The notes: generated from the letters alone by a model not told the origin. Shown: positions 26,095-34,864, counted from the first letter of the stretch. The stretch is 41,221 nt of DNA from an uncultured Clostridia bacterium (GCA_947594845.1 CANQEI010000012.1:1-41221), one strand, 5' to 3'. Numbers and translations are program-made.

Positions 26095-26811
26095 TTACCA
26101 AGTTTGATCATTTAAAATCTTCATTTGGTTTAATTCTGTTATTTGTTTTGTTTTTTCTGCTCCTACTATTTTTTCTAATTTAGTAATAGCTTTTGGGATG
26201 TCTAGGTATATTCCTCCTTTATTATGGCAATCTGACGCCATAAAATGTACTAAATTATTTTTTAGTAGATATTTTATTGTTTTTTTAGCATTGTTTCCAT
26301 ACATTCCTGTTAAACTACCAAAATTACATTGCATTAGACAACCTTTTTCAATATATTCTTTTACTATTTTAGGATTATGTTGAACTGCTTTATACCTTTC
26401 TGGATGTGCAAGTATAAATTTTATTCCTACACTATCTAAAAAATATATAACATAGTCTAAATAATTAATTGTTGTATTCATTGGTAATTCTATTAGTATA
26501 TATTTACTGTCATCTAAAGTTAGTAGCTTTTGTTCATTGTATAATTCTCCAATTTGATCTGTTATATATACTTCCATCCCTGAATGTAATTTTAAATTTA
26601 TATTTTTGGCATCTAATATCTCTTGTATTTTTTCCTTCCAGAATATTAATTCATCTTTATCAGTTTCATAATAGTCTGTCATAAAATGTGATGTTAGTAT
26701 TATGTCTGTAAAACCAGCTTGGGTTGCTTCTCTCATAGCCTCTATTGTTGTTTCTATATTTCTTGAACCGTCATCTACACCTGGAATTAAATGTGAATGA
26801 ATATCAATCAT
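26095..26811 (-). CDS. cpsB: PHP-type protein-tyrosine phosphatase (CpsB/YwqE family)
   Basis: Manganese-dependent phosphatase that dephosphorylates the CpsD-type tyrosine kinase and so controls capsule or exopolysaccharide production. 238 aa. Family motifs: MIDIHSHLIPGVDDGS at the N-terminus, TSHFM, HSGMEVY, ILAHPERY and ASDCHN, which are the PHP metal ligands. The longer frame begins 10 codons upstream inside the end of the kinase gene; the family start MIDIHSH with AGAGGA 5 bp ahead fixes 26811. It begins one base past the kinase stop, so it is translationally coupled. Confidence 0.92.
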   Translation of the reverse strand: MIDIHSHLIPGVDDGSRNIETTIEAMREATQAGFTDIILTSHFMTDYYETDKDELIFWKEKIQEILDAKNINLKLHSGMEVYITDQIGELYNEQKLLTLDDSKYILIELPMNTTINYLDYVIYFLDSVGIKFILAHPERYKAVQHNPKIVKEYIEKGCLMQCNFGSLTGMYGNNAKKTIKYLLKNNLVHFMASDCHNKGGIYLDIPKAITKLEKIVGAEKTKQITELNQMKILNDQTW

Positions 26812-26812
26812 G

Positions 26813-27640
26813 TTATTCCTCTTCTTCTCTTTCCTCTTCATCTTTCTTTAAGTAGTCATTAATTTGCGATAGTATACTTTCTTGTATCTCAGATTTTTCT
26901 TCACTTCTTTTTTCTGTTTGTCGTCTTGTAGGTAATTTTTGTCCATTTTTGCTTACATAATAATATGATTTACTATATTCTTTAGCAGTAACTGGTACAT
27001 TGTTTAATACAACTCCTGCAATTTTTCCACCAACTTTTTCAATTGAATTCTTTACTTTCTTTAAGTTTTCTTTTTTAGTATATTTATATGATGTTACTAA
27101 TATTGTTGTATCTGCCATTCTTGATAAGATTACAGAATCTGTAACAAGTAAACATGGTGTTCCATCTAAAATTATAATGTCAAATATCTTTTCTAGTTTT
27201 TCTAGCATCCTTACTGTTGTTTCTGTTTCTAATAATTCAGATGGGTTTGGTGGAATATTTCCTGCTGGTATAATGAATAAATTTTCTATTTCTGTTGGTT
27301 TTATATACTTAGTTATATCTATTTTTTTATTAAAGCCATCTTGATCTATTCCAGATAGAAAGTTTGATAAACCTGGTTTTGAATCTACTTGAAATAATGA
27401 AGCTAATCTTCCTTTTCTCATATCGGCATCTATCAAAAGAACTTTTTTTCCAGTTTGTGCAAATGTAATTGCCATATTAGATGATACCCACGTTTTTCCT
27501 TCTCCTGGCATTGTTGAAGTTACAAGAATGGTCTTTATGTTTTTATTTGAACTCATAAATTGCAAATTAGTTCTTAATGTTTTAAACATTTCTGCAATTA
27601 TTGATTTTGGACTTCTCTGCGTTATTAATTCTTTTCTCAT
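26813..27640 (-). CDS. cpsD: Capsular tyrosine-protein kinase (CpsD/YwqD family)
   Basis: Bacterial tyrosine (BY) kinase, cytoplasmic half of a split Wzc-type system. 275 aa. Walker A is STMPGEGKTWVSSN near residues 42-55, Walker A' is VLLIDADMRKGRL near 67-79, and Walker B is DIIILDGTP near 153-161. The C-terminal tail has a YYY cluster (KSYYYVSKNGQ) but then 50 charged residues ending in EEEREEEE with one further Tyr, so the phosphorylated tyrosine cluster is small compared with Streptococcus CpsD. It shares one base with the stop of the CpsC-like gene (TAATG), with AGGAGG ahead. Confidence 0.92.
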   Translation of the reverse strand: MRKELITQRSPKSIIAEMFKTLRTNLQFMSSNKNIKTILVTSTMPGEGKTWVSSNMAITFAQTGKKVLLIDADMRKGRLASLFQVDSKPGLSNFLSGIDQDGFNKKIDITKYIKPTEIENLFIIPAGNIPPNPSELLETETTVRMLEKLEKIFDIIILDGTPCLLVTDSVILSRMADTTILVTSYKYTKKENLKKVKNSIEKVGGKIAGVVLNNVPVTAKEYSKSYYYVSKNGQKLPTRRQTEKRSEEKSEIQESILSQINDYLKKDEEEREEEE

Positions 27641-28338
27641 TATCTTTTGCCTCCTTTAACTTCTAGTGCATAATTTGGTATAGTTGTTAAAACTGGTAAA
27701 CCTGATACAGCTTCAATATCTTGTTCTGTTTTGATAGTGTGATCAAACATGTTGGCGGCAAATATATACAATAGAGATAATACAACTCCTGCAAATGCAA
27801 AAATTATAATATCACGTGTGTGATTTATATTGCTTGGCGTTGTTGGTGTTTCTGCTCTATCTAGCAAATAAATATTGCTAATATTGTATATTTCAACTAT
27901 TTTTTCACTAAATACTGTTGCTATTTCATTTGCTATTTTAGTTGCTTTATTAGGATCAGTGTTTTTAACATTTATTTTGATTACTTCTGTATCCTCAACA
28001 GAATTTACTGATATTTTCTTTTTAATTGTTGCAATTTCAGATTTATCTATTCCTAAATTATCAACTACTTTTCCTAATATTGCATTTGTTTTTATTAATT
28101 CACTATATGTGCCAACTAATTTTGAATTTATAGTTATATCTGTAGATGTAATTCCTGAGCTGTCAGCTTTTGATGATGTTTGAACTAAAACTAATGTTGT
28201 TGAGGCTGTATATTCAGGAGTTACAAAAAAGTATGAATATATTACTCCAGCCATCATAAAAAATAATGTTATTAGAACAATTTCGACTTTTTTATTCCAA
28301 AATAAAGTAAATAAGTCCTTAATGTTTATTTCTTCCAT
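27640..28338 (-). CDS. cpsC: Polysaccharide co-polymerase / kinase activator (CpsC/YwqC, Wzz domain)
   Basis: Membrane adaptor that activates the CpsD kinase and sets polymer length. 232 aa. An N-terminal Wzz domain with a first membrane helix (about 18-38, VEIVLITLFFMMAGVIYSYF), an extracellular segment with PEYTASTTLVLVQ, and a second helix near 172-195 (DIIIFAFAGVVLSLLYIFAAN), followed by the cytoplasmic tail IEAVSGLPVLTTIPNY that contacts the kinase. The ribosome binding site is AAGGAG. First gene of the four-gene unit cpsC-cpsD-cpsB-surface protein. The polymerase and transferases of the pathway are not adjacent, apart from the sugar transferase at 29980. Confidence 0.9.
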   Translation of the reverse strand: MEEINIKDLFTLFWNKKVEIVLITLFFMMAGVIYSYFFVTPEYTASTTLVLVQTSSKADSSGITSTDITINSKLVGTYSELIKTNAILGKVVDNLGIDKSEIATIKKKISVNSVEDTEVIKINVKNTDPNKATKIANEIATVFSEKIVEIYNISNIYLLDRAETPTTPSNINHTRDIIIFAFAGVVLSLLYIFAANMFDHTIKTEQDIEAVSGLPVLTTIPNYALEVKGGKR

Positions 28339-28412
28339 TGATTTCTTCTCCTTAATATTGTTTTCTTCTAAATTTTACTTTATATTTAAAAAAATATCAA
28401 CCATTTTATTAA

Positions 28413-29144
28413 CTATTCTTTTGAAAGTTGTATAATAGAATGAATCTCTTCTGTTGACTTGTTTTCGATAACTACAATGTGCTTATTATTGTCTATTTTA
28501 GCATATTTGCAAGTTACTACATCTCCTAATTTTATCTCTTTCTTATATGTAATTCTTATAGAATCATATGGTCTATTTTCATATACTTCTGTTGGTAATA
28601 CTTCATATGCTAGATTTAAATAGTATGTATTATGCATGTGATTATTCACATCAATATCCTTTCTACCAACTTTATATTCTAATTCCTGTAAAAATTTATC
28701 AGGAATTTCTATTTTATTAATTTTAGTTTCTTCGAAAACAGAAATATCTTCTGGTTCATACTTTTCTTTTATTTCATCTGTAAGTTTTACTACATTTCTT
28801 TTATTAATATCTATTAGTGCCCATTTGGAGGTTGCAATAATGCATAATTCATTTTTTGAATTGTATACTCTATAGTCTCTATATGTATAAGCTTTTTGAA
28901 ATCCTCTTCCCCAAGTTTCAACCGTTAAATCTTCGGAATAAATAGGTCTTTTAATAACTTTTATTTTCCATTCTAGTAATACCCATGATACTCCTGTTCT
29001 TTCTATGTCTAAAGCTCCATATCCTGCTTTATTTGAGTGTTCTCCTCCAACATTCTCTAAAATTTCTAAAATTGTTTCATTCTTAATTAAATTGTTTTTT
29101 CCAATGTCTTTTAGCCCTGTTTTAACTACGCTTTTAAATATCAT
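28413..29144 (-). CDS. Acyl-ACP thioesterase
   Basis: Double hot-dog acyl-[acyl-carrier-protein] thioesterase (PF01643), which releases free fatty acids from ACP. 243 aa. The N-terminal hot-dog includes GGEHSNKAGYG and GVSWVLLEWKIKVIKRP; WGRGFQKAYTYRDYRVYN and CIIATSKWALIDI follow. The second hot-dog contains the family motif GRKDIDVNNHMHNTYYLNLAYEVLP, with the N and H of the active site. An ATG two codons earlier is only 3 bp from GGAG, whereas the one at 29144 is 9 bp away. It precedes the cps unit by 74 bp on the same strand and may share its transcript. Confidence 0.88.
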   Translation of the reverse strand: MIFKSVVKTGLKDIGKNNLIKNETILEILENVGGEHSNKAGYGALDIERTGVSWVLLEWKIKVIKRPIYSEDLTVETWGRGFQKAYTYRDYRVYNSKNELCIIATSKWALIDINKRNVVKLTDEIKEKYEPEDISVFEETKINKIEIPDKFLQELEYKVGRKDIDVNNHMHNTYYLNLAYEVLPTEVYENRPYDSIRITYKKEIKLGDVVTCKYAKIDNNKHIVVIENKSTEEIHSIIQLSKE

Positions 29145-29249
29145 TACCATCTTCTCCTTTTAAAAACCATTAATAGTATATATTAAATTTATAATAATTT
29201 AAAGTTAATTTGTAAATTTATGTTATAATAAAAAAAATTGAGGTATTTT

Positions 29250-29921
29250 ATGAAAGAATTTGATGAAATTGTAAATATAACTTCTGGTTCACAATTGCCA
29301 GATAATAAGTCTTCTATTAAAAAATTTTTATTAATTTTTCTAATTGTATTTATTGTTGCAATTTTTTTAGCTATATTCATTAGATATTTTATTTTTACTC
29401 CAGCTAAAGTAGAAAACACCTCTATGTTTCCTACTCTTAATGAAGGTGATATTCTTATTGCCAGCAGATTTCCTAAAACGGTCGGTAGTTCCGTAAAAAG
29501 AGGTGATATTGTAATATTTGAAGCACCTAGTGTTTCTGAAAATTCTACGCAAAGTAGTAACAATTTAAAGCCTACTGCTCAATATTATAATTCTAATTCT
29601 AATTTAGCTTATCAATTTTTGGATATTGGTAAAACTACATACATAAAAAGAGTTGTTGGTTTACCTGGTGAAAAAATATTAATAAAGAAAGGAAAGCTTT
29701 ATATTAATGATATTGAATTTTCGAATGATTACATTGATTCTACTATACCTGTCACTGGTCCTTTCTTTAATATAACTGTTCCTGATGGTACTATATTTGT
29801 GTTAGGTGATAATAGAACTGAAAGCAAAGATTCTCGAAATTTTGGTTGTATACCTATTGAAAAAATAGAAGGAAAAATTTTATTCAGAGTTTTTCCATTT
29901 AATAAATTTGGAAAAATATGA
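29250..29921 (+). CDS. lepB: Signal peptidase I
   Basis: Membrane-bound serine protease that removes signal peptides from Sec-exported proteins. 223 aa. One N-terminal membrane helix (about 25-49), then box B NTSMFPTLNEGD with nucleophile S58, box D YIKRVVGLPGEKI with the general-base lysine, and box E GDNRTESKDSRNFG. A TTG start four codons upstream is possible, but GAGG is 7 bp before the ATG at 29250. A TATAAT lies at 29224-29229; I see no good -35. Single gene, convergent with the sugar transferase. Confidence 0.95.
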   Translation: MKEFDEIVNITSGSQLPDNKSSIKKFLLIFLIVFIVAIFLAIFIRYFIFTPAKVENTSMFPTLNEGDILIASRFPKTVGSSVKRGDIVIFEAPSVSENSTQSSNNLKPTAQYYNSNSNLAYQFLDIGKTTYIKRVVGLPGEKILIKKGKLYINDIEFSNDYIDSTIPVTGPFFNITVPDGTIFVLGDNRTESKDSRNFGCIPIEKIEGKILFRVFPFNKFGKI

Positions 29922-29932
29922 ACACTACTTAA

Positions 29933-29978
29933 AAATGCACCCAAATATTAGGTTTACTCTAATATTTCGGATGCATTT
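29933..29978. terminator. Bidirectional terminator between lepB and the sugar transferase gene
   Basis: AAATGCA-CCC-AAATATTAG pairs with CTAATATTT-CGG-ATGCATTT around a short loop; T-rich flanks on both sides. Confidence 0.75.
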
Positions 29979-29979
29979 A

Positions 29980-30597
29980 TTATTCATACCTTTTCTTTTT
30001 GAAAAACAATGATATAGTTTTTATAAATATTTTTAAATCTAGTTTAAAACCACAATTGTCTACATAGTATAATTCCATTTTCATTCTTTCTTCATATTTA
30101 ATTCCTTCTGTCGCATATGCTTGCCAATATCCTGTCATTCCTGGCTTTATACTTAAAAACTTATCTTTATTATTTTTATATTTTAATACTTCTTTTTTTA
30201 CAACTGGTCTTGGACCAACTAATGACATGTCACCTTTTAAAATATTTACAAATTGTGGAAGTTCATCTAATTTTGATCTTCTCAAAGTTTTTCCAAACTT
30301 GGTAACTCTAAAGTCATTTTGTAATTTGTAATTTTCATTAAATTCTTTTTTTTCTTTTTCTGAGAAATTTTCTATTAGCTTTTCTGCATTTTCTTGCATT
30401 GTTCGGAATTTGTATATTTTAAAAGTTTTTCCATGCTCGCCTATTCTTTCTTGCTTAAAAATTATAGGTCCCTTTGATTCTATTTTTATTACAATTGATA
30501 TTATTAAAAATACTGGAGACAATATTATTATACATATTAAAGAGAAAATAATATCAATGCATCTTTTTATAAATAAATATATTTTCTTTTTTAGCAC
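29980..30597 (-). CDS. Initiating sugar-phosphate transferase (polyprenyl-phosphate glycosyl-1-phosphate transferase)
   Basis: Bacterial sugar transferase (PF02397) that places the first sugar-phosphate on undecaprenyl phosphate for capsule or glycan synthesis. About 205 aa, the short PglC-like form without the N-terminal membrane domains of WbaP. One hydrophobic segment near the N-terminus (IIFSLICIIILSPVFLIISIVI), then GPIIFKQERIGEHGKTFKIYKFRTM, LRRSKLDELPQFVNILKGDM, SLVGPRP and KPGMTGYWQA. I choose the GTG at 30597 because AGAGGA is 7 bp ahead; a TTG nine codons upstream has no ribosome binding site. It lies near the cps regulators but on its own unit. Confidence 0.9.
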   Translation of the reverse strand: MLKKKIYLFIKRCIDIIFSLICIIILSPVFLIISIVIKIESKGPIIFKQERIGEHGKTFKIYKFRTMQENAEKLIENFSEKEKKEFNENYKLQNDFRVTKFGKTLRRSKLDELPQFVNILKGDMSLVGPRPVVKKEVLKYKNNKDKFLSIKPGMTGYWQAYATEGIKYEERMKMELYYVDNCGFKLDLKIFIKTISLFFKKKRYE

Positions 30598-30693
30598 ATT
30601 CTTTTCCTCTATCTTTTCTCTCAATTGTTATGATACATATTATATATATTATATCATCTCCAATATTTTTTCAATGTCTAATAAAAATCTTTT

Positions 30694-30906
30694 TTATTTT
30701 ATTTCAACTACATTAAATCCAGCTTCTTCTATAGCATCTGTTATTTTTTCATTTTCAACGTTGTCTGTTGCTTCTATTTTTGCCATTTTATTTTCTAAAT
30801 CTACCTCTACCTTTGAAATTCCAGGTATACTATTTAAAGCTTTTTCTACACTCATCTTACAATGTTCACAGTGCATTCCTTCTATTTTTATTATTTTTTC
30901 ATTCAT
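30694..30906 (-). other. copZ: Nested CopZ-like frame with its own ribosome binding site inside copA
   Basis: Within the copA frame AAGGAGG is followed 8 bp later by ATG at 30906, reading MNEKIIKIEGMHCEHCKMSV onward for 70 residues to the copA stop. This is the length and motif (GMxCxxC) of the copper chaperone CopZ, which is usually a separate gene just downstream of copA. The cell could therefore make both full CopA and a free CopZ from one frame. The internal start is inferred from the ribosome binding site and needs proteomic proof. Confidence 0.5.
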
Positions 30907-33204
30907 TTTATTTTCCTCCTTAAAATTTATTTTAAACTTTCTTAGCCTTAGTGCATTTGTTACAACACAAACAGAACTTAGGCTCATTGCAGCAGCACCA
31001 ATCATCGGATTTAGTTTTAATCCAAATGGTATATAGAATATTCCACAAGCTATTGGAATCCCTATTGCGTTGTAGAAAAATGCCCAAAACAAGTTCATTT
31101 TTATATTTCTTATTACTGCTTTACTTAATGATATAGCTTTTGCTACATCAAGTAAATTATTTTTTATTAGAACTAAGTCAGCTGACTCTATCGCAATATC
31201 TGTTCCTGATCCTATTGCTAACCCTACATCTGATTTAACTAGTGCTGGGCTATCATTTATTCCATCCCCAACAAAAGCAACTTTTTTGCCTTGTGCTTGC
31301 AAATTGGCAATTTCTTTTTCTTTGTCTTGTGGTAAAACTTCTGCTATAACTTTATTTATATTCAATTTGGTAGCAATTGAATTTGCTACTATACTATTGT
31401 CTCCTGTTAGCATAGCAACTTCTAAATGCATTTTTTGTAATTCTTTTATTGCTGTATAGCTAGTTTCTTTTATTGTGTCTGCAACAGCTATTATTCCGAT
31501 TACTCTCATTTCATTTGCAAAGTATAAAACTGTTTTTCCCTCTTCTAGCAATTTTTTACTTTCCGTTTTCATTTTGTCAATGTAAACTTTTTTCTCAATC
31601 ATTAAAGTAATATTTCCTGCTAAATATTTATTTCCTGAAATAGTTCCTTCTAGTCCTTTACCTGGTATGATTTCAAATTTGTCTACTTTTTGCAATTTTA
31701 TATTTTTTTCTTTTACCTTTTTCAAAATAGCTTCTGCTAATGGATGCTCCGAATTTTTTTCTAAGCTTCCTGCTATTTTTAGAAATTCTTCTTCATCTAA
31801 TTCAGTAATTATATCTGTTACTTTTGGTTTTCCTTCTGTTATTGTTCCAGTTTTGTCTAATACGACTGTGTCAACAGAATGAAGGTTCTCCAGGCTTTCT
31901 GCAGATTTTATTAATATTCCGTTTTCTGCTCCCTTCCCTGTTCCAACCATTATTGCAACAGGTGTTGCTAAGCCTAATGCACATGGGCATGAGATGACTA
32001 ATACAGATATACCTATGCTTAGTGCAAATTCAAATGGTTGCCCATTTATTAACCAAATTATTGTTGCAATAAAAGCTATGGTTATTACAATTGGTACAAA
32101 AATTCCACTAACTTTATCAGCTAACCTGGAAATTGGTGCCTTTGAATTGCTTGCTTCTTCAACTAATTTTATTATTTGTGAGATTGTAGTATCTTCTCCA
32201 ACTTTAGTAGCTCTAATTTTTAATATTCCATTTTTATTTATTGTTCCTGATATAACAGAGTCTCCTATTTTCTTTTCAACAGGAATGCTCTCTCCTGTAA
32301 TACTTGACTGATCTACACTACTATTTCCTTCAATAATAATTCCGTCTACTCCAATACTTTCTCCTGGTTTTATAATTATTATTTCTCCATTTTGAATTTC
32401 TTCTATTTTTAATAATACTTCTTTTTCATTTCTTATTGCTGTCACTTTTTTAGGTACAAGGTTTATTAGTTTATTTATTGCATCACTAGTTTTTCCTTTT
32501 GACTTTGTTTCTAAGTATTTTCCAACAGTTATTAGTGTTAATATTGTTCCAGCAGACTCAAAATACAAATCCATTGAAAATTTATTTATTTGATCAATAT
32601 TATTTACATTCATTCCCTGTATAATCATATAAATTGCATAAAGTCCATAAATTATTGCAGCAGAACTTCCAATTGCAATAAGTGAATCCATATTAGGTGA
32701 TATTTTAAATAATCTTTTAAATCCTACTATAAAATAATTTCTATTTAGGTATACTATTGGAATTACTAATAATAGCTGTGTCACTGCAAATCTTAAAGCA
32801 TTTTCTGGCCCATGGAATAAATCTTTAATTATTTGTGGAACTGGTAATCCAAACCATTCAAAAAGCATATGATGCATTGCAATATACATAAGAGGTATTA
32901 GTAAGCATATTGAGGCTATTAATCTTTTTTTCATTGATTTTATTTCTTTATCATTTGAAATATTTTTTTCCTCTCTGTTTTTACTATTTCCATTATATAC
33001 ATTTGCATCATATCCGGCGTCTATTACAGCATTAATTATTTTTTCATTATTGGCTTTTTTTTCGTCATATTCTACAACCATATTATTTAAAATTAGATTT
33101 ACGTTTACTGATTTAACACCATCTACTTTTTTTACAGCATTTTCTACATGAGCTGAACAGCTACTGCATGTCATTCCGTGTACATCAAATTTAACAGTTT
33201 TCAT
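30694..33204 (-). CDS. copA: Copper-exporting P1B-type ATPase with C-terminal CopZ-like domain
   Basis: Membrane Cu(I) export ATPase, 836 aa. An N-terminal heavy-metal-associated domain has GMTCSSC (C13, C16). Eight-helix core with the transmembrane metal site ISCPCALGLATP, the phosphorylation motif VLDKTGTITEGKP, SEHPLAEAIL, MLTGDN and VGDGINDSPAL. It is unusual in carrying a second HMA domain after the last membrane helices: the core ends with LRLRKFKINFKEENK and then continues in frame into MNEKIIKIEGMHCEHC, a complete 70-residue CopZ-like domain. The DNA at this junction contains an internal ribosome binding site and start (see 30694-30906). A promoter with a CsoR-type operator lies upstream. 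Confidence 0.95.
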   Translation of the reverse strand: MKTVKFDVHGMTCSSCSAHVENAVKKVDGVKSVNVNLILNNMVVEYDEKKANNEKIINAVIDAGYDANVYNGNSKNREEKNISNDKEIKSMKKRLIASICLLIPLMYIAMHHMLFEWFGLPVPQIIKDLFHGPENALRFAVTQLLLVIPIVYLNRNYFIVGFKRLFKISPNMDSLIAIGSSAAIIYGLYAIYMIIQGMNVNNIDQINKFSMDLYFESAGTILTLITVGKYLETKSKGKTSDAINKLINLVPKKVTAIRNEKEVLLKIEEIQNGEIIIIKPGESIGVDGIIIEGNSSVDQSSITGESIPVEKKIGDSVISGTINKNGILKIRATKVGEDTTISQIIKLVEEASNSKAPISRLADKVSGIFVPIVITIAFIATIIWLINGQPFEFALSIGISVLVISCPCALGLATPVAIMVGTGKGAENGILIKSAESLENLHSVDTVVLDKTGTITEGKPKVTDIITELDEEEFLKIAGSLEKNSEHPLAEAILKKVKEKNIKLQKVDKFEIIPGKGLEGTISGNKYLAGNITLMIEKKVYIDKMKTESKKLLEEGKTVLYFANEMRVIGIIAVADTIKETSYTAIKELQKMHLEVAMLTGDNSIVANSIATKLNINKVIAEVLPQDKEKEIANLQAQGKKVAFVGDGINDSPALVKSDVGLAIGSGTDIAIESADLVLIKNNLLDVAKAISLSKAVIRNIKMNLFWAFFYNAIGIPIACGIFYIPFGLKLNPMIGAAAMSLSSVCVVTNALRLRKFKINFKEENKMNEKIIKIEGMHCEHCKMSVEKALNSIPGISKVEVDLENKMAKIEATDNVENEKITDAIEEAGFNVVEIK

Positions 33205-33233
33205 TTGATCTCCTTTGAATTTTTTTCACTGAA

Positions 33234-33262
33234 ATTATATACCCTATGGGGGTATTCGTCAA
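33234..33262 (-). promoter_or_regulatory. copA promoter
   Basis: Minus strand TTGACG (33262-33257), a 17-bp spacer, TATAAT (33239-33234). The spacer is filled by the CsoR-like palindrome, as in copper-inducible copZA promoters. Confidence 0.8.
33239..33255. promoter_or_regulatory. CsoR-type copper operator
   Basis: ATACCCTATGGGGGTAT: imperfect palindrome of the TACCC-N-GGGTA type bound by CsoR repressors, located between -35 and -10 of copA. Copper binding to CsoR would release it. No csoR gene is in the window. Confidence 0.75.
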
Positions 33263-33276
33263 TATATTTTATAAAT

Positions 33277-33313
33277 AAATAGCTATGATTTAATTAAGTA
33301 TCATAGCTATTTT
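33277..33313 (-). terminator. Terminator of the suf-mnmA operon
   Basis: AAATAGCTATGAT pairs with ATCATAGCTATTT around a 10-11-base loop, 21 bp past the mnmA stop. On the minus strand it is followed by ATTTATAAAA, a moderate T tract. Confidence 0.65.
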
Positions 33314-33333
33314 ACTTTTTTCAATTTACTAAT

Positions 33334-34386
33334 TTATATTATTTTTCCTCCACCTAAAACAATGTCATCTATATAAAATACTGCAGATTGTCCTGGTGTT
33401 ATTGCTCTTTGTGGCTCATCAAATACTACTTTTATATTGTTTCCATTTTGAATAATGCTAGCTTTTGCTGATTTTGCTGAATATCTTGTTTTTACTTCTA
33501 CCTCAACCTTTTCTTTGATTTCATCAAATAGTAATAAATTTACATCAGTTACTAATACTTCTTTTTTATATAATTCTTTTTCTTCCCCGACAATTACTTC
33601 ATTTTTTTCTTTATTGAATCCAAGTACAAATAGTGGCACAGGATTTGATATTCCAAGTCCTTTTCTTTGCCCTATTGTATAATTGTATAATCCTGTATGT
33701 ACACCTAACACTTTTCCTTCTCGATTTACGATATTTCCCTGCTTAGGTTTTATATTAGAATTGTTTTCTAAAAATTTCTTGTAATTTCCGTCAGGTATGA
33801 AACATATATCTTCACTATCAGGTTTATTTGCTACTTTTAAATTATTTTCCCTTGCAATTTTTCTTATTTGTTCTTTATCTTCAAAATCTGACAAAGGAAA
33901 AATAACATGTTCTATCAATTCTTTTGGTATATTCCATAAAACATAACTTTGATCTTTTTTACCAGCTTTTGATTTTTTTAGTACCCATCTTTTATATTTT
34001 TCACTATATTCCGTTTTGGCATAGTGGCCTGTTGCAATACATTCACAACCTAATTGTTTTGCCTTTTCATACATTAATCCAAATTTCATATATTTATTGC
34101 ATTCAATACATGGATTAGGTGTTTTACAATTTGAATAGCAATCAATAAAATCATTTATTACATATTTTTTAAATTCTTCTTTATAATTAAAAATAAAATG
34201 AGGTATTCCTATTGAATTACATATATTTTTTGCATCAATATAAGTATTTGTGTTACAACAACTACTTCCTGCAAATAATTCTAATGTTGTTCCCATTACT
34301 TCATAGCCATTGTTTTTTAATAGTAGTGCTGATACTGAGCTGTCAACACCTCCACTCATTCCCAATAAAACTTTTTTCTTTTCCAT
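33334..34386 (-). CDS. mnmA: tRNA-specific 2-thiouridylase MnmA
   Basis: Installs the 2-thio group on U34 of tRNA Lys, Glu and Gln, using sulfur relayed from a cysteine desulfurase. 350 aa. The PP-loop ATP site is VLLGMSGGVDSSVSALLL at 6-23; catalytic cysteines are in NPCIECN and SEDICFIP; the tRNA-binding and barrel domains end with RAITPGQSAVFY. It is the last gene of the suf operon, 13 bp after sufU, so sulfur supply (SufS) and tRNA thiolation are co-expressed. Ribosome binding site AAAGGA. Complete. Confidence 0.96.
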   Translation of the reverse strand: MEKKKVLLGMSGGVDSSVSALLLKNNGYEVMGTTLELFAGSSCCNTNTYIDAKNICNSIGIPHFIFNYKEEFKKYVINDFIDCYSNCKTPNPCIECNKYMKFGLMYEKAKQLGCECIATGHYAKTEYSEKYKRWVLKKSKAGKKDQSYVLWNIPKELIEHVIFPLSDFEDKEQIRKIARENNLKVANKPDSEDICFIPDGNYKKFLENNSNIKPKQGNIVNREGKVLGVHTGLYNYTIGQRKGLGISNPVPLFVLGFNKEKNEVIVGEEKELYKKEVLVTDVNLLLFDEIKEKVEVEVKTRYSAKSAKASIIQNGNNIKVVFDEPQRAITPGQSAVFYIDDIVLGGGKII

Positions 34387-34399
34387 TTTAAAAATTCCT

Positions 34400-34864
34400 T
34401 TAATGACAACAATTTATTTTTCCTGTTCCATCACTATTTTTTTCTATCATATCTTCCAAAGTATGCCATGCTAATAGTGCACATTTTACTCTTGCAGGCA
34501 TATTTGAAACATTTTTAAAAGCAATAGCATCTTCTAATTTTTTTAGTTCATTTTCATCTGTTATTTCTCTTTTTATCATTTTTATAAATGTATCAATAAT
34601 TTCCTTTGCTTCTTCAATTGTTTTTCCTCTTAAAGTATCAATCATTATTGATGTTGATGCTTGAGAAATAGCACATCCGTGTCCTGAAAATGCCATATCT
34701 TCTATAATATTATTATTTACTTTTAATTCTAATGTTATTTCATCTCCACAATTAGGATTATGTCCTAACTCAGAAAAGTCAGGTTTATCTAATTTCTTTT
34801 TGTTATATGAATTCATACTGTGTTCCATTATTAATTCATTATACATTTCTGTTAAATCATCCAT
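34400..34864 (-). CDS. sufU: SufU, SUF-system sulfur transfer / scaffold protein
   Basis: IscU-like zinc protein of Firmicutes that takes persulfide sulfur from SufS and passes it on for Fe-S assembly. 154 aa. Ligands are seen in HNPNCGDEI (with D two residues on), SGHGCAISQAS and PARVKCALLAW. The family insertion between the second and third motif is present. The tail is short, ending KINCCH with two adjacent cysteines, an unusual end that may bind metal. It starts 7 bp after the sufS stop. Confidence 0.94.
   Translation of the reverse strand: MDDLTEMYNELIMEHSMNSYNKKKLDKPDFSELGHNPNCGDEITLELKVNNNIIEDMAFSGHGCAISQASTSIMIDTLRGKTIEEAKEIIDTFIKMIKREITDENELKKLEDAIAFKNVSNMPARVKCALLAWHTLEDMIEKNSDGTGKINCCH

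Noticed and set aside
30410-31036. 208-codon plus-strand frame
   Set aside because: Antisense across the sugar transferase start and the copA/copZ end; it spans a gene boundary and has no ribosome binding site, so it is a shadow.
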